From: Brevundimonas sp. AAP58
Lineage (GTDB): Bacteria > Pseudomonadota > Alphaproteobacteria > Caulobacterales > Caulobacteraceae
Assembly: GCF_001295975.1 (NCBI RefSeq)
Contig: NZ_LJHU01000040.1
Span: forward strand, 1 to 56,124
Reading direction: 5' to 3'
DNA: 56,124 nucleotides
The notes under the pieces are model-generated. The model saw nothing but the letters and a program-made list of their open reading frames with translations, searched no databases and was not told where the DNA came from. Positions 8,833 to 17,500 of the stretch are shown here, piece after piece. Both the position numbers and the translations under genes were made by a program. Numbering within the stretch: position 1 is the stretch's first letter; every line of letters begins with the position of its first letter.

Positions 8833-11800
8833 TTATGAGAGTTCTTCACGATCAAGGCCGCAGACCGAGACCTTGGCAGGATGGAGCGCCCCATCCGCGA
8901 CGTCGGCCAAATGAGCGTGATGGGTGAAGAAAAGCACCTGGGTTTTCCGCGCCAGCTCGGCCAAGACTTTGAACCCGGCAGCGGCCCGCTCGTCGTCGAA
9001 GTTTATGAACAGGTCGTCGGCCAGGAAAGGCAGCTTGGCACCTTGGGCTAGCGCTTCCTCAACCGCCGCGACCCGAAGCGCGAGGAACAGCTGGTCCACC
9101 GTGCCGTCGCTCATCCCCTCTACCGGCACCACCGTGGCTCCATCCGAACGCACGCCGGCGAGCTTCGGCGTGTTGTCGTCGTAGTCGACCATTAGGGCGG
9201 AGAAGGCGTCGAGGGTGAGTGTGCGGAACAGGGCCGAGGCTCGGGTGAGCAGAGGTCCCTGCTTTTCCTGGCGATACCGCTCCACCGCTATTTTCAGGAG
9301 CCGGGCTTCTGCGCGCTTACGGATATAGAGCTCCGCTTGAAAAGCCATTTCGCTGCGGGCTTCCGCCATAGCGAAGGCGGCGATCGCCGCATCGGGTCGG
9401 TCGTCCAGCGCCTCAAAGGCGGTCAGCGCCGCCTGGCGAGCCTCACTTTTGACGTCGATTTGCGGATTGAGACCGTCTAGCTCCGCAGCCCAGCCCTCGG
9501 CCTCGGCGGCGAGTTCGTCGGGCTGAGCGCCGGAGACCTCCTCGATCAGCGCCTCCAGGCTGCGGCCGTCTCCGTATGAGAGGAGCTCGTCCTCAAGCTG
9601 GTTGATGCGGTCACGCAAGCCCGTCGCTTCGCGCGCCCGGCCCAATATCTCTCTGACTGTTCCGGGAGCTTCCGGGTCTGCGCCCGCCTCGATCAACGGC
9701 TCCAACAGCCCCTTCGCGCGGGCGAGCTCTTCTTCCGCGGTCGCCTTGTTCGAGAGAGCGGCCTGGAGCTGGTCTGCCAAGGCTTCGGCGCGGTCCGCCT
9801 GCTTGCGAGCGGCTAGGCATGCTTCCTGCAAGGCCGCAAAGGTCTTGGCGTCGTCCTGGAGTTCCGGAAACCCTGCGCTAAGCGCGGCGGCGGCAACGCG
9901 GCTTTTGAAGGTCGATTGGGCGGCCCAGATGCCTGCAGTCTCTGCTTCCAGGTCCAGCTGCTTGTCGACGTCCTGGCGAACGATCTCAATCAAATCGAGC
10001 CGCGCGCGGGCAGCCGCCACCGCCGCGTCGGCAGGAAGCCGGGCGCGTTCCAGAGCCGGTCGCCAGGCGGCGGTCCACGCCGAGTCTGCGGCCTTCGCGC
10101 CGCCGGCCTTCCCTGTCGCCCGTTCGAGCGCCTCCTGCGCAGCCGCGAGCTTGGCACGCAGTTCGCGTTCCTGGGCTTCGGCTTCCCGAGCCGCCTCAAC
10201 GCGCTGCTCCGCCTCGTCCCACAGACGCTGCAAGCTCGCCGGGTCTGCGTCGATTTGGGCACGACCCAAGGCGCGGGCCAAGGCGTGGCTTGCGGCCGTT
10301 TCGGCCTGCCGGGCGGTTTCCACATCCCTGCTGGCCAGGTCCAGGGCATCCGCGTGCTGAAGGGCTTGGTCGCACGCCGCCGTCCATCCCGGGAAGGCTT
10401 CTGGCGACACGCTGACGCCGAGCGGTTCCACCAGCTTGCCGAAGGCGGTCAACGCTGCGTCCCCCGTCGCCAAGGCGAGAAGCCGTCGGCCGTTAGCTTG
10501 CGTGAGCTCCAGCTCGGTCTTTTCAATCTCGCGCTCGTGCGCCGAAAGATCGCCGGCGTGCTCAGCCCCTGCGAACCGCTCGTCCGCCACACGATCGCTG
10601 GCCACGATGGCTTGTTCGTAAGCCTCGACGGTCGCCAGGGGGTGGTCGAGCGCCGTGTCGCCCTGGATGTGACCCTTGAGCGGGGCCCAACGTGCTTCTC
10701 TGACGTCCCGGGCCGCCGCGAGGTCGGACGCGGAAGGGGTCGGGTGGCCGAGCACCTTGTGCTTGCGCTCCAGCTGCAACTGTTCGAGGCGGGATTCCGC
10801 CCTAGCGCAGGCTTCACCCTCTTGGCGCATCTTCTCGCGGGCTTCGGTCAACTCGGCCATTACCCGCGCCACGTCCGGCTCCGCGGGTTGCGGTAACGCC
10901 CGCAGCGCGGCCACGTCGCCGCGCCACGGCGACAAAGCCCGCATTCGGGCCGCGAGCAGCGCCTCGAGTTCACGACACGCGGCCTCGGCTGAGGCTGTAG
11001 CCTGGGACAGGCCCGCCCTACGGACTTCGCGCAACGCCTCCTGAAGCGGCCGTATGTCATTTCGGGGGGGCAGTCCGGATATCGCCGTCTGCAGCCGATC
11101 GGCCTCGTGCGACGCACCCTCCACCGCTTCCCGGGTGGCCCGAAGTTGCTCGTCAATGGCTCCGCGCTGCTCGATAAGCTCGCGCAACTCCGCGATCGAG
11201 GGGCGTCCAGGCAGGCGCGCTTTCAGATCCTTGGCCGGCTCCGGCGGCCATCCGATCTCCGTGACGTTGGCTGAAACTCGCTGGGCGAGGTTTTGCAGGG
11301 TCGCGTCCAGCGCCGGCAGCGATGCGGCTCCTTCGTCGACGACCCCCTTCAGATCCCTGAGGGCATCTACCTCTGCGGCGGCGGCCAGGACAGCCGGGTC
11401 TGGCCGCACGGTGTCCAGTGCCTCTTGCAGGCGGTCGGCTTGCAACTTCGCTAGGCCCGCCTCGGTCCCGGCTGTCTGCAACGACCCCAGCGCGGTCTCG
11501 AGGCGGTCGGCGACCTCCAAGGAGATTTCCGGGATATCCCCGAGTTCTGACACGCGCGCCAGAGCCCGCGCGCGCTCCGCCAAGGGGCGCAGGACAAGTT
11601 GTTTGCGCTGCACCGTGCGCTGGTCGCGCGCGAGGGCGGTGCGCTTCGCCTTGAGCTCGTCGAGCTCCGACTCGATAACCTTGAGATCCTTCTTGGCCCT
11701 CGCCCAGGCCGCGGGTCTCACCTCGGCTTCCTTGAGACCAGCCTTCGCCGCCTGGTAGGCGCTGTAGGCGGCCGTGAAATGGCGGTTGTCGCCCGCTCTT

Positions 11801-12321
11801 TTCGTCCAGATCTCGGCCGCTTCCTGTTCGAGCTGATCACAAAGATGGGCCACGCGCACCATGCCCGAACCGGCGGCGAAGATCGTCGCGCCCACATCGT
11901 CCTTGGCCTCAAGGATGAGCTTGCCGCCTTCGCGCAGGCGCGCATGGTCTAGCCCGAACATGCGTTCGTAGCTCTCGCGGGTCTGTCCAGCGAGCCGCGC
12001 GCCGAGCAGGGCCGGATCCAAAGGTTGGTCGTCGGGCCCCAGCAAGGTGTCGACATTCCCTTTGCGTCGCCGAACTTCCAAGCGCGAACCATCGCCCTCG
12101 ATGATGGCGCCCACGCGGAGCAGTTTCTGGTCGAACTTGAAGCCGAAACGCGTGCGGGGTCCGAAGCCGAACAGCAGGTCGCTGATCGAGGCCAGCGTGG
12201 TCGACTTGCCGGCTTCGTTCGGGCCGACGATTATCTGCAGGTCGCTATCGCCGGCTGCGAACGACAGGCTGCAGTCCTGGAACCGGCCATACCGGATCAG
12301 TTGGAGCTCGGCGAACCTCAC
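8833..12321 (-). CDS. YhaN-like SMC/Rad50-type AAA ATPase
   Basis: A 1162-residue ATPase with the SbcC/Rad50 layout. Residues 1-50 hold LQLIRYGRFQDCSLSF and the Walker A GPNEAGKSTT, as in the AAA_27 (YhaN) group. A long Ala/Glu/Arg-rich coiled coil spans about residues 170-1000. The C-terminal head has a signature MSDGTVDQLFLALR and Walker B LPFLADDLFINFDD, followed by a His switch in LFFTHHAH. It starts with GTG and overlaps the stop of the phosphoesterase gene by four bases. The pair should form a nuclease-ATPase complex that processes DNA ends, as SbcCD does. A DNA-repair role and a defence role are both possible; position between Gabija and Hhe genes favours some link to defence, but that is inference. 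Confidence 0.88.
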   Translation of the reverse strand: MRFAELQLIRYGRFQDCSLSFAAGDSDLQIIVGPNEAGKSTTLASISDLLFGFGPRTRFGFKFDQKLLRVGAIIEGDGSRLEVRRRKGNVDTLLGPDDQPLDPALLGARLAGQTRESYERMFGLDHARLREGGKLILEAKDDVGATIFAAGSGMVRVAHLCDQLEQEAAEIWTKRAGDNRHFTAAYSAYQAAKAGLKEAEVRPAAWARAKKDLKVIESELDELKAKRTALARDQRTVQRKQLVLRPLAERARALARVSELGDIPEISLEVADRLETALGSLQTAGTEAGLAKLQADRLQEALDTVRPDPAVLAAAAEVDALRDLKGVVDEGAASLPALDATLQNLAQRVSANVTEIGWPPEPAKDLKARLPGRPSIAELRELIEQRGAIDEQLRATREAVEGASHEADRLQTAISGLPPRNDIRPLQEALREVRRAGLSQATASAEAACRELEALLAARMRALSPWRGDVAALRALPQPAEPDVARVMAELTEAREKMRQEGEACARAESRLEQLQLERKHKVLGHPTPSASDLAAARDVREARWAPLKGHIQGDTALDHPLATVEAYEQAIVASDRVADERFAGAEHAGDLSAHEREIEKTELELTQANGRRLLALATGDAALTAFGKLVEPLGVSVSPEAFPGWTAACDQALQHADALDLASRDVETARQAETAASHALARALGRAQIDADPASLQRLWDEAEQRVEAAREAEAQERELRAKLAAAQEALERATGKAGGAKAADSAWTAAWRPALERARLPADAAVAAARARLDLIEIVRQDVDKQLDLEAETAGIWAAQSTFKSRVAAAALSAGFPELQDDAKTFAALQEACLAARKQADRAEALADQLQAALSNKATAEEELARAKGLLEPLIEAGADPEAPGTVREILGRAREATGLRDRINQLEDELLSYGDGRSLEALIEEVSGAQPDELAAEAEGWAAELDGLNPQIDVKSEARQAALTAFEALDDRPDAAIAAFAMAEARSEMAFQAELYIRKRAEARLLKIAVERYRQEKQGPLLTRASALFRTLTLDAFSALMVDYDDNTPKLAGVRSDGATVVPVEGMSDGTVDQLFLALRVAAVEEALAQGAKLPFLADDLFINFDDERAAAGFKVLAELARKTQVLFFTHHAHLADVADGALHPAKVSVCGLDREELS

Positions 12322-13562
12322 GCGACCCCCGTCTGTAGACGGGCGCGCAACGCCGCCGCCGCATCCGGCAGCACGCCGCCAAGCTGCCCGGCCCTCACCT
12401 CAGGCAGCAGGTCGAGTTCCCGGTCCAGCTCGGCGGGCGCGCGGGCCAGGAAGTCCGCAAGGTCGTCGACGATCGCAGACGCAGTGGCCGGGTCGGCCGC
12501 GAGTTGCTCCAGCAGAGCGTCCAGTTCATCTCCGAGCGCTTGCGTCCGGGCCGGCGGCCGCGTGGCCGCCACCACCTTCTCGATCCAGAGCTCGTCAGAG
12601 AGGCCCCTGGCGATCGCTCGCACGCCTTCCCGCCAGGCGTTGCGCTCCTCAGCCAGCACGTCGTGGATCAGCGTCTCGCCGGATAGGCGCACCCGCGCCA
12701 TCATCGGACGACCGTCTGCCTGGCCAGAAAGCGCTGCCTCGAGACTTTGGCGGATCCGCTCGTGGCCGTCGGTTACCGACCCCGCGCCGCCGAGGTCGAC
12801 GTCCACATCGGCCCACCGAACCACATCCATTGGAATATGGTCCACGGCCCGGACATGGCCGTCAGCCACGGTCACGAGAGCGGCGCCCTTTGGCCCGGTC
12901 TCCCGAATGTTGCGACCCTGCAGATTGCCTGGAAAAACTACATGGGGGACGGCAGTGACGATCTCGAAGCCGTGCACATGGCCTAGCGCCCAGTAGTCGT
13001 ATCCCTTCGCAGCCAACTCCTCGGGACGGCAGGGGGCATAGGGAGCGTGGCCCCGATCTCCGGTCAGAGCGGTGTGGAGCACGCCGATGTTGAACGAGCC
13101 GTCGATGGCCGGGGGATAGCCTCCTGCCAGGTCGCCCCCGGGGTCGCGAGACTTGTAACTCTGTCCGTGCAGGATGACGCCCGTTGGCGCGTGTGTCACC
13201 GTTTCAGGGCGGTCCGAACGGAAGGCCTTCACGTTGGGCGGCAGGGGCAACTGTTTGGTGAGATGCGATTCCGCGTCGTGGTTGCCGTAGATCAGGTAGA
13301 CGGCGATCCCGGCTTCGTTCAGGCGACCCATCGCGCTGCAGAAGTACAGACCGGTGGCGAAGGCTTCCCAATCGCCATCATAGAGGTCGCCCGCGATCAC
13401 TAGGAAGGCGACTTTCTCCTCGATGGCGTAGCTTACGAGATTGTCGAGCGCGCTGCGCGTGGCGGTCCTGACAAGCTCCGCCGGTACGCCCTCATAGCGG
13501 GCAAGGCCGCGCAAGGGGCTGTCGAGATGAATGTCCGCCGCGTGCAGGAATCTGAAGTCCAT
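12318..13562 (-). CDS. YhaO-like DNA repair exonuclease (metallophosphoesterase)
   Basis: A 414-residue calcineurin-type phosphoesterase of the SbcD/Mre11/YhaO group. The metal-binding motifs appear in order: HAADIHLDSPL (D-x-H), VIAGDLYDGD, IYGNHD, GVLHTAL and WALGHVHG. The C-terminal 150 residues are helical and would contact the ATPase. The ATG at 13560-13562 follows GGCGGAGGGCCT, a good ribosome binding site. The stop overlaps the start of the YhaN-like gene (GTGA), so the products are made together. Expected activity is a Mn-dependent exo/endonuclease on DNA ends, known from the family and not shown here. Confidence 0.9.
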   Translation of the reverse strand: MDFRFLHAADIHLDSPLRGLARYEGVPAELVRTATRSALDNLVSYAIEEKVAFLVIAGDLYDGDWEAFATGLYFCSAMGRLNEAGIAVYLIYGNHDAESHLTKQLPLPPNVKAFRSDRPETVTHAPTGVILHGQSYKSRDPGGDLAGGYPPAIDGSFNIGVLHTALTGDRGHAPYAPCRPEELAAKGYDYWALGHVHGFEIVTAVPHVVFPGNLQGRNIRETGPKGAALVTVADGHVRAVDHIPMDVVRWADVDVDLGGAGSVTDGHERIRQSLEAALSGQADGRPMMARVRLSGETLIHDVLAEERNAWREGVRAIARGLSDELWIEKVVAATRPPARTQALGDELDALLEQLAADPATASAIVDDLADFLARAPAELDRELDLLPEVRAGQLGGVLPDAAAALRARLQTGVA

Positions 13563-13827
13563 AGGCCCTCCGCCTGAGACGTTAGACTCACCACGCCCCC
13601 AACGCCAATGACGGCTCTAGCTGCGGGGCGACTTAACCGTGAATGGCGCGGATCGGCGCGCGCGCTCGAGGTAGAGGAGGGCGGCAGGGGAAGGGCGGGG
13701 TTCAGCGGCTCGGGACATGGGATGTTCTCCTATGCCCGTACCTTGCCCGGTCGATACGTCAGAATCGGACGCATGGGTGCCCGCTTGAGCGCTTTTTGGA
13801 AAGGGTCCCCAAGCCTGTCCGTGACGG

Positions 13828-14522
13828 TCAACGCGCCCCGATGCTGGCGATCGCAGCGACTGAGCCGAGGGCGCGCCCAAGAGGCGTCACCGGATAGACG
13901 TCGCCATATCCGATGGTCGTGAGCGTGGTCACCGCCCACCAGGCCGCCCGTGGGATGCTGCCGAACGCCTCGGGTTGAACCGCGCCTTCCACGAAATACA
14001 GGGCCGTCGCCGTAAGTAGGACGGCAACGAGCGCGAGGCCGAAACTGATCGTCAGGGCCTCACGTCGGTCAATGAGGGCGCGGCTGATCTCCGCACATGC
14101 GCGGGAAAATCGGCCAAGCTTTGCAACCCGGACAAGACGCAGAAGTCGAACGAGCCGCAGCAGGAAACCACCCGAACTCGCTGACCAGAACAGGACGGAG
14201 AGAACGGCCGCCAAATCCGCCAGCCCGGCCCGCGAGAGCACAAACGCGAGCCGACCTCGCCATGGCTCCGTCGGAAGGTCTTCCGCAGAGACCCAAAGCC
14301 GGGCCGCATATTCACGGCGAATACTACCCCCAACACCACTTGGAGGGCCCAGAAGATCTGCGCCCAGCGGTGCAGGCTAGGCTCGGTTTCCAGGACGGCC
14401 AGCAGCACCGCGAGCAAGATGGCGGCCCCCAGACCAAGGTTAAGCGCCGAGATGCCTTTCGCTCGAGCGCCGGGCGCCAGCGCTCGCCACACCGCCCTTC
14501 GAAAGCCGGCGCGTTCAGCCAT
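13828..14522 (-). pseudogene. Voltage-gated K+ channel, broken by a one-base deletion
   Basis: The ATG at 14520-14522 opens MAERAGFRRAVWRALAPG, then S1 (LNLGLGAAILLAVLLAVLE) and S2 (FWALQVVLGVVFAV). At about 14313 the frame breaks: it reads on as NMRPGFGS, while the next frame continues as EYAARLWVSAEDLPTEPWRG, S3 (LADLAAVLSVLFW), an arginine-rich S4 (LLRLVRLLRLVRVAKLGRF), S5 and the pore with the K+ filter TTIGYGD. Restoring one base gives 231 residues from start to stop and recreates the S2-end EY...R pattern typical of these channels. S6 looks short before the stop. The start overlaps the stop of the Hhe-type gene upstream (ATGGCTGA), so it is in the same transcript. A sequencing or assembly error is a real alternative to a true mutation. 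Confidence 0.85.
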
Positions 14523-17500
14523 GGTCGAGGGAGGCCAAGGCCGTTTCCAGGCGTGACCGAGCCGCCGCCGACAAGCGTCGAATACCCAACCTCCGGGCGA
14601 TCTCCACAGCGCTGTCAGGTCCAGGGAGTTGGCGTGCGAGCGCCGCCAATTCGGCGTTGGGAACCTCGTCGATGAAGCGGACATTGGCCTCTCCATCCGG
14701 GAGCCGGACTCGCGACCAGGTCTCCACGGACGCCCAATCCCGCCAGACGAACAGCAGTCCATCCGGATCAGGCAAAACGAGGTAGAGCGCCTTGGCGACC
14801 TCCTCCACCCGTTCGCGGATCAGCCGCCCAGACTGCTTGAACCCGTGAGCACGCGCGATGCGTTTGACGAGCACATCCAACCGGAGGGGCGCCTCGGCAT
14901 CGACCACCGTCCGAACAAGACGCTGGAGGGTGGGCGTGTAGCTGGCTTCGTAAAATGCGCCGGAGTTCAGATCGGTTTCAGTCGAGAGGTCTGCTTGCCG
15001 GTAGAGGTCGCGCCGCGCGTCGGCGCTCTGCGCCGGCGCCCGGGCGAACGCGGTAGAGGGTGCTGGCTCTGCGAGTCCGAGAGGCAGGTCTTCCAGAACC
15101 GTCGGCGCCTCTTCCAGAACATGTTTGGATTCCGGGCCGGCCGGCGTGTCGACGCTCTTTTCGCGATCCGCGGCGAGCAGGGCGTTCAGTTCGGCGTCCA
15201 GCTGCGCGAGCGCCTGCGCCCGGTTATGCCACCAGGCGGTGGACCAAACCCGCACCAGATCCCATCCCAATCCGGTGAGAATGCCCGCCCGGACCTTGTC
15301 GCGATCACGCGCTGTGGCCGCGCTGTGATAGGCCGCGCCGTCGCACTCCACCCCTGCCAGGTAGGTGCCCGACTTGTTGGGATGCACAACGCCCAGATCG
15401 ATGCGGAATCGTGAGACGCCGATCTGGGGAACGACCGTCCATCCCTTGTCGCGGAGTCCTCGGGCGACCGCCTGCTCGAAAGGCGACTCGAAACCCCCGA
15501 CCGACCCCTGGATGGCTTCAACAAGGGCTCTCGGGCCGCGTTCCGCGAACTCCAGCAAATGTTTGAGGTCACGCACCGCTTCCGCGGAGGTGCGGTTCAG
15601 ATCGACCATTTCCGGCCCGAACGAAGAGAAGATGACCATTTCCTCCCGAGCGCGTGTGATCGCCACATTCAGCCTCCGCCATCCGCCGGAGCGGTTCAGA
15701 GGCCCGAAATTCATGCTCATCGTCGGGGCGCCGGCCGTCTCCGGACCGTAGCCGATTCCGAGAAGGATCAGATCCCGCTCATCGCCTTGCACGGTCTCCA
15801 GGTTCTTCACCACGACCGGCTCCAGGCAGTGATCGCCGAAGAAGCGCTCCAGCGCCGGGTGTTTGGCCCGCTCCTTATCTAGCAGGTCTTCGACGAGCCG
15901 TTGTTGCTCGGAGTTGAGGGTGACGATCGCGATCGACCGGCCTCGCCCGCCGAAGGTCGGATCGCGCAATCGCTTGACGGTTTCCTCGACCATCGCCTGC
16001 GCCTCGATGGCGTTCGTCCGTGACCTGCCCTTTGCATAGGCGCCGTTCACGCGCCGGAGGCTCACGGTGGTGTCGCGGGTGACCGCAGACGGGAAGGTAA
16101 CCAGTCGGCTCTCGTAATAGCGGTGGTTGGAGAAGGCGATCAGGCTCTCGTGCCGCGACCGGTAGTGCCATTCGAGCGTGTGACGGGTCAGGCCGGCCGA
16201 GAGGCATTCGTCCAGAATGCTCTCCAGATCCTCTTCCATGCTGTCATCGACTTCGTCGTCTGCAGGGGTGCCCGCGCCGCGTTGGAAGAAGTTTGTCGGC
16301 GGCATCTGCCGCGGGTCGCCCGCGATCACCACCTGACGCCCTCGGGCCAAACTGCCCACCGCATCCCAAGTCGTAATCTGGCTCGCTTCGTCGAAGATGA
16401 CGAGGTCGAACAAGGCCGCGTCAGCGGGCAGATACTGGGCAACGGACAAGGGGCTCATGAGCATGCATGGCGCGAGCGCCGTTACGTCGGAACCCATCTC
16501 GGTCAGAAGCGAGCGGATCGGCTTTCGAGGCTTCTGGAGGCTCAACTGGTGGCGCAGAACGCCGTAGCCGGATGACTTGGAAACGGAGTTCTTGTCGGGG
16601 ATCAGGCCGGAAATCTTCGCCCGAATGTATCGGACGGTCAGCTCGGCGACCTTGTCATCGAGCGCCCGGAAGTCCGTGACGCGATCGGCCTCCTGGCGCG
16701 GCACAAAGAAACGCAACCGGTCGTCCGCGTCAATGCGGACGCTCGCCCACCATTTCGCGTAGGCTGTTTCGAACTGGGAGAGCGTCTCGCCGGCCTTGAG
16801 CCGCCGACCCTCAAGCGCCTCCACCAAGGCATCGAGCTCCAGGTATAGAGCTTCCCGCCTCGCCTTCCGCCATAGGCTCCAGTCCCGCAACTTCGGTTGG
16901 TCGGCCAGGATCGCCGCGCTCATGGTCGCGACCCGGCCGAAGAGGTCGGGATCGTCGAGAGGCGTCTCGCAACGGGCGGCGGTGCAGAAGCGCTCCAGCG
17001 CAGCCTCAAAGGCCGCGTGCGCCGTCCGCCATTGGGCCGTGGCCTGGCGGATGGGCATGGCTTCGGCGAGCAGTTCATTCCCATCCACGACGGCGGCGCG
17101 GACTGCGGTGCGCACCGTACCCAGGGTTTCAGGTGTAGTGGTCAACCTGACCGTGGCCTCCCTCAGGCTGCGGGCCACAGCCAGGGTTTGTGTCAGCCGG
17201 GCTTCGTCTGTCGCGAGGCCGGCCCAGGCCGAGGCGCGCCCCGCCTGGGCCTTCAGTTCATCGAGACGCTCCAGTTCGCCCTGCAGGGTCTCGACCAACG
17301 GCAGGTCATGGCGGGCGTTTGGCTTTGTCGCCAATCCAGCTGCGGCCTTCAGCGCGCCGTTCACGCCGGCTTGGCCGAACAGTTTCAGCGGCCACAGGCT
17401 GGCGTCGGCCTTGTCCAGTCTCGTCTTCAGAGCCGCGGTCGGGATTCGGCGGCAGGCCTCCGCCGGGTAGGCCTGCGATAGACTCCGCTCGGCCTTCTGA

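Noticed and set aside
9602..12996. Long open frames on the plus strand opposite the YhaN/YhaO genes
   Set aside because: They are antisense shadows caused by high GC codon bias; no family motifs or ribosome binding sites, while the minus frames show full motif sets.
13563..13827. Small open frames between the channel and YhaO genes
   Set aside because: They continue the channel in wrong frames or lack any features; I regard the stretch as the YhaO promoter region.
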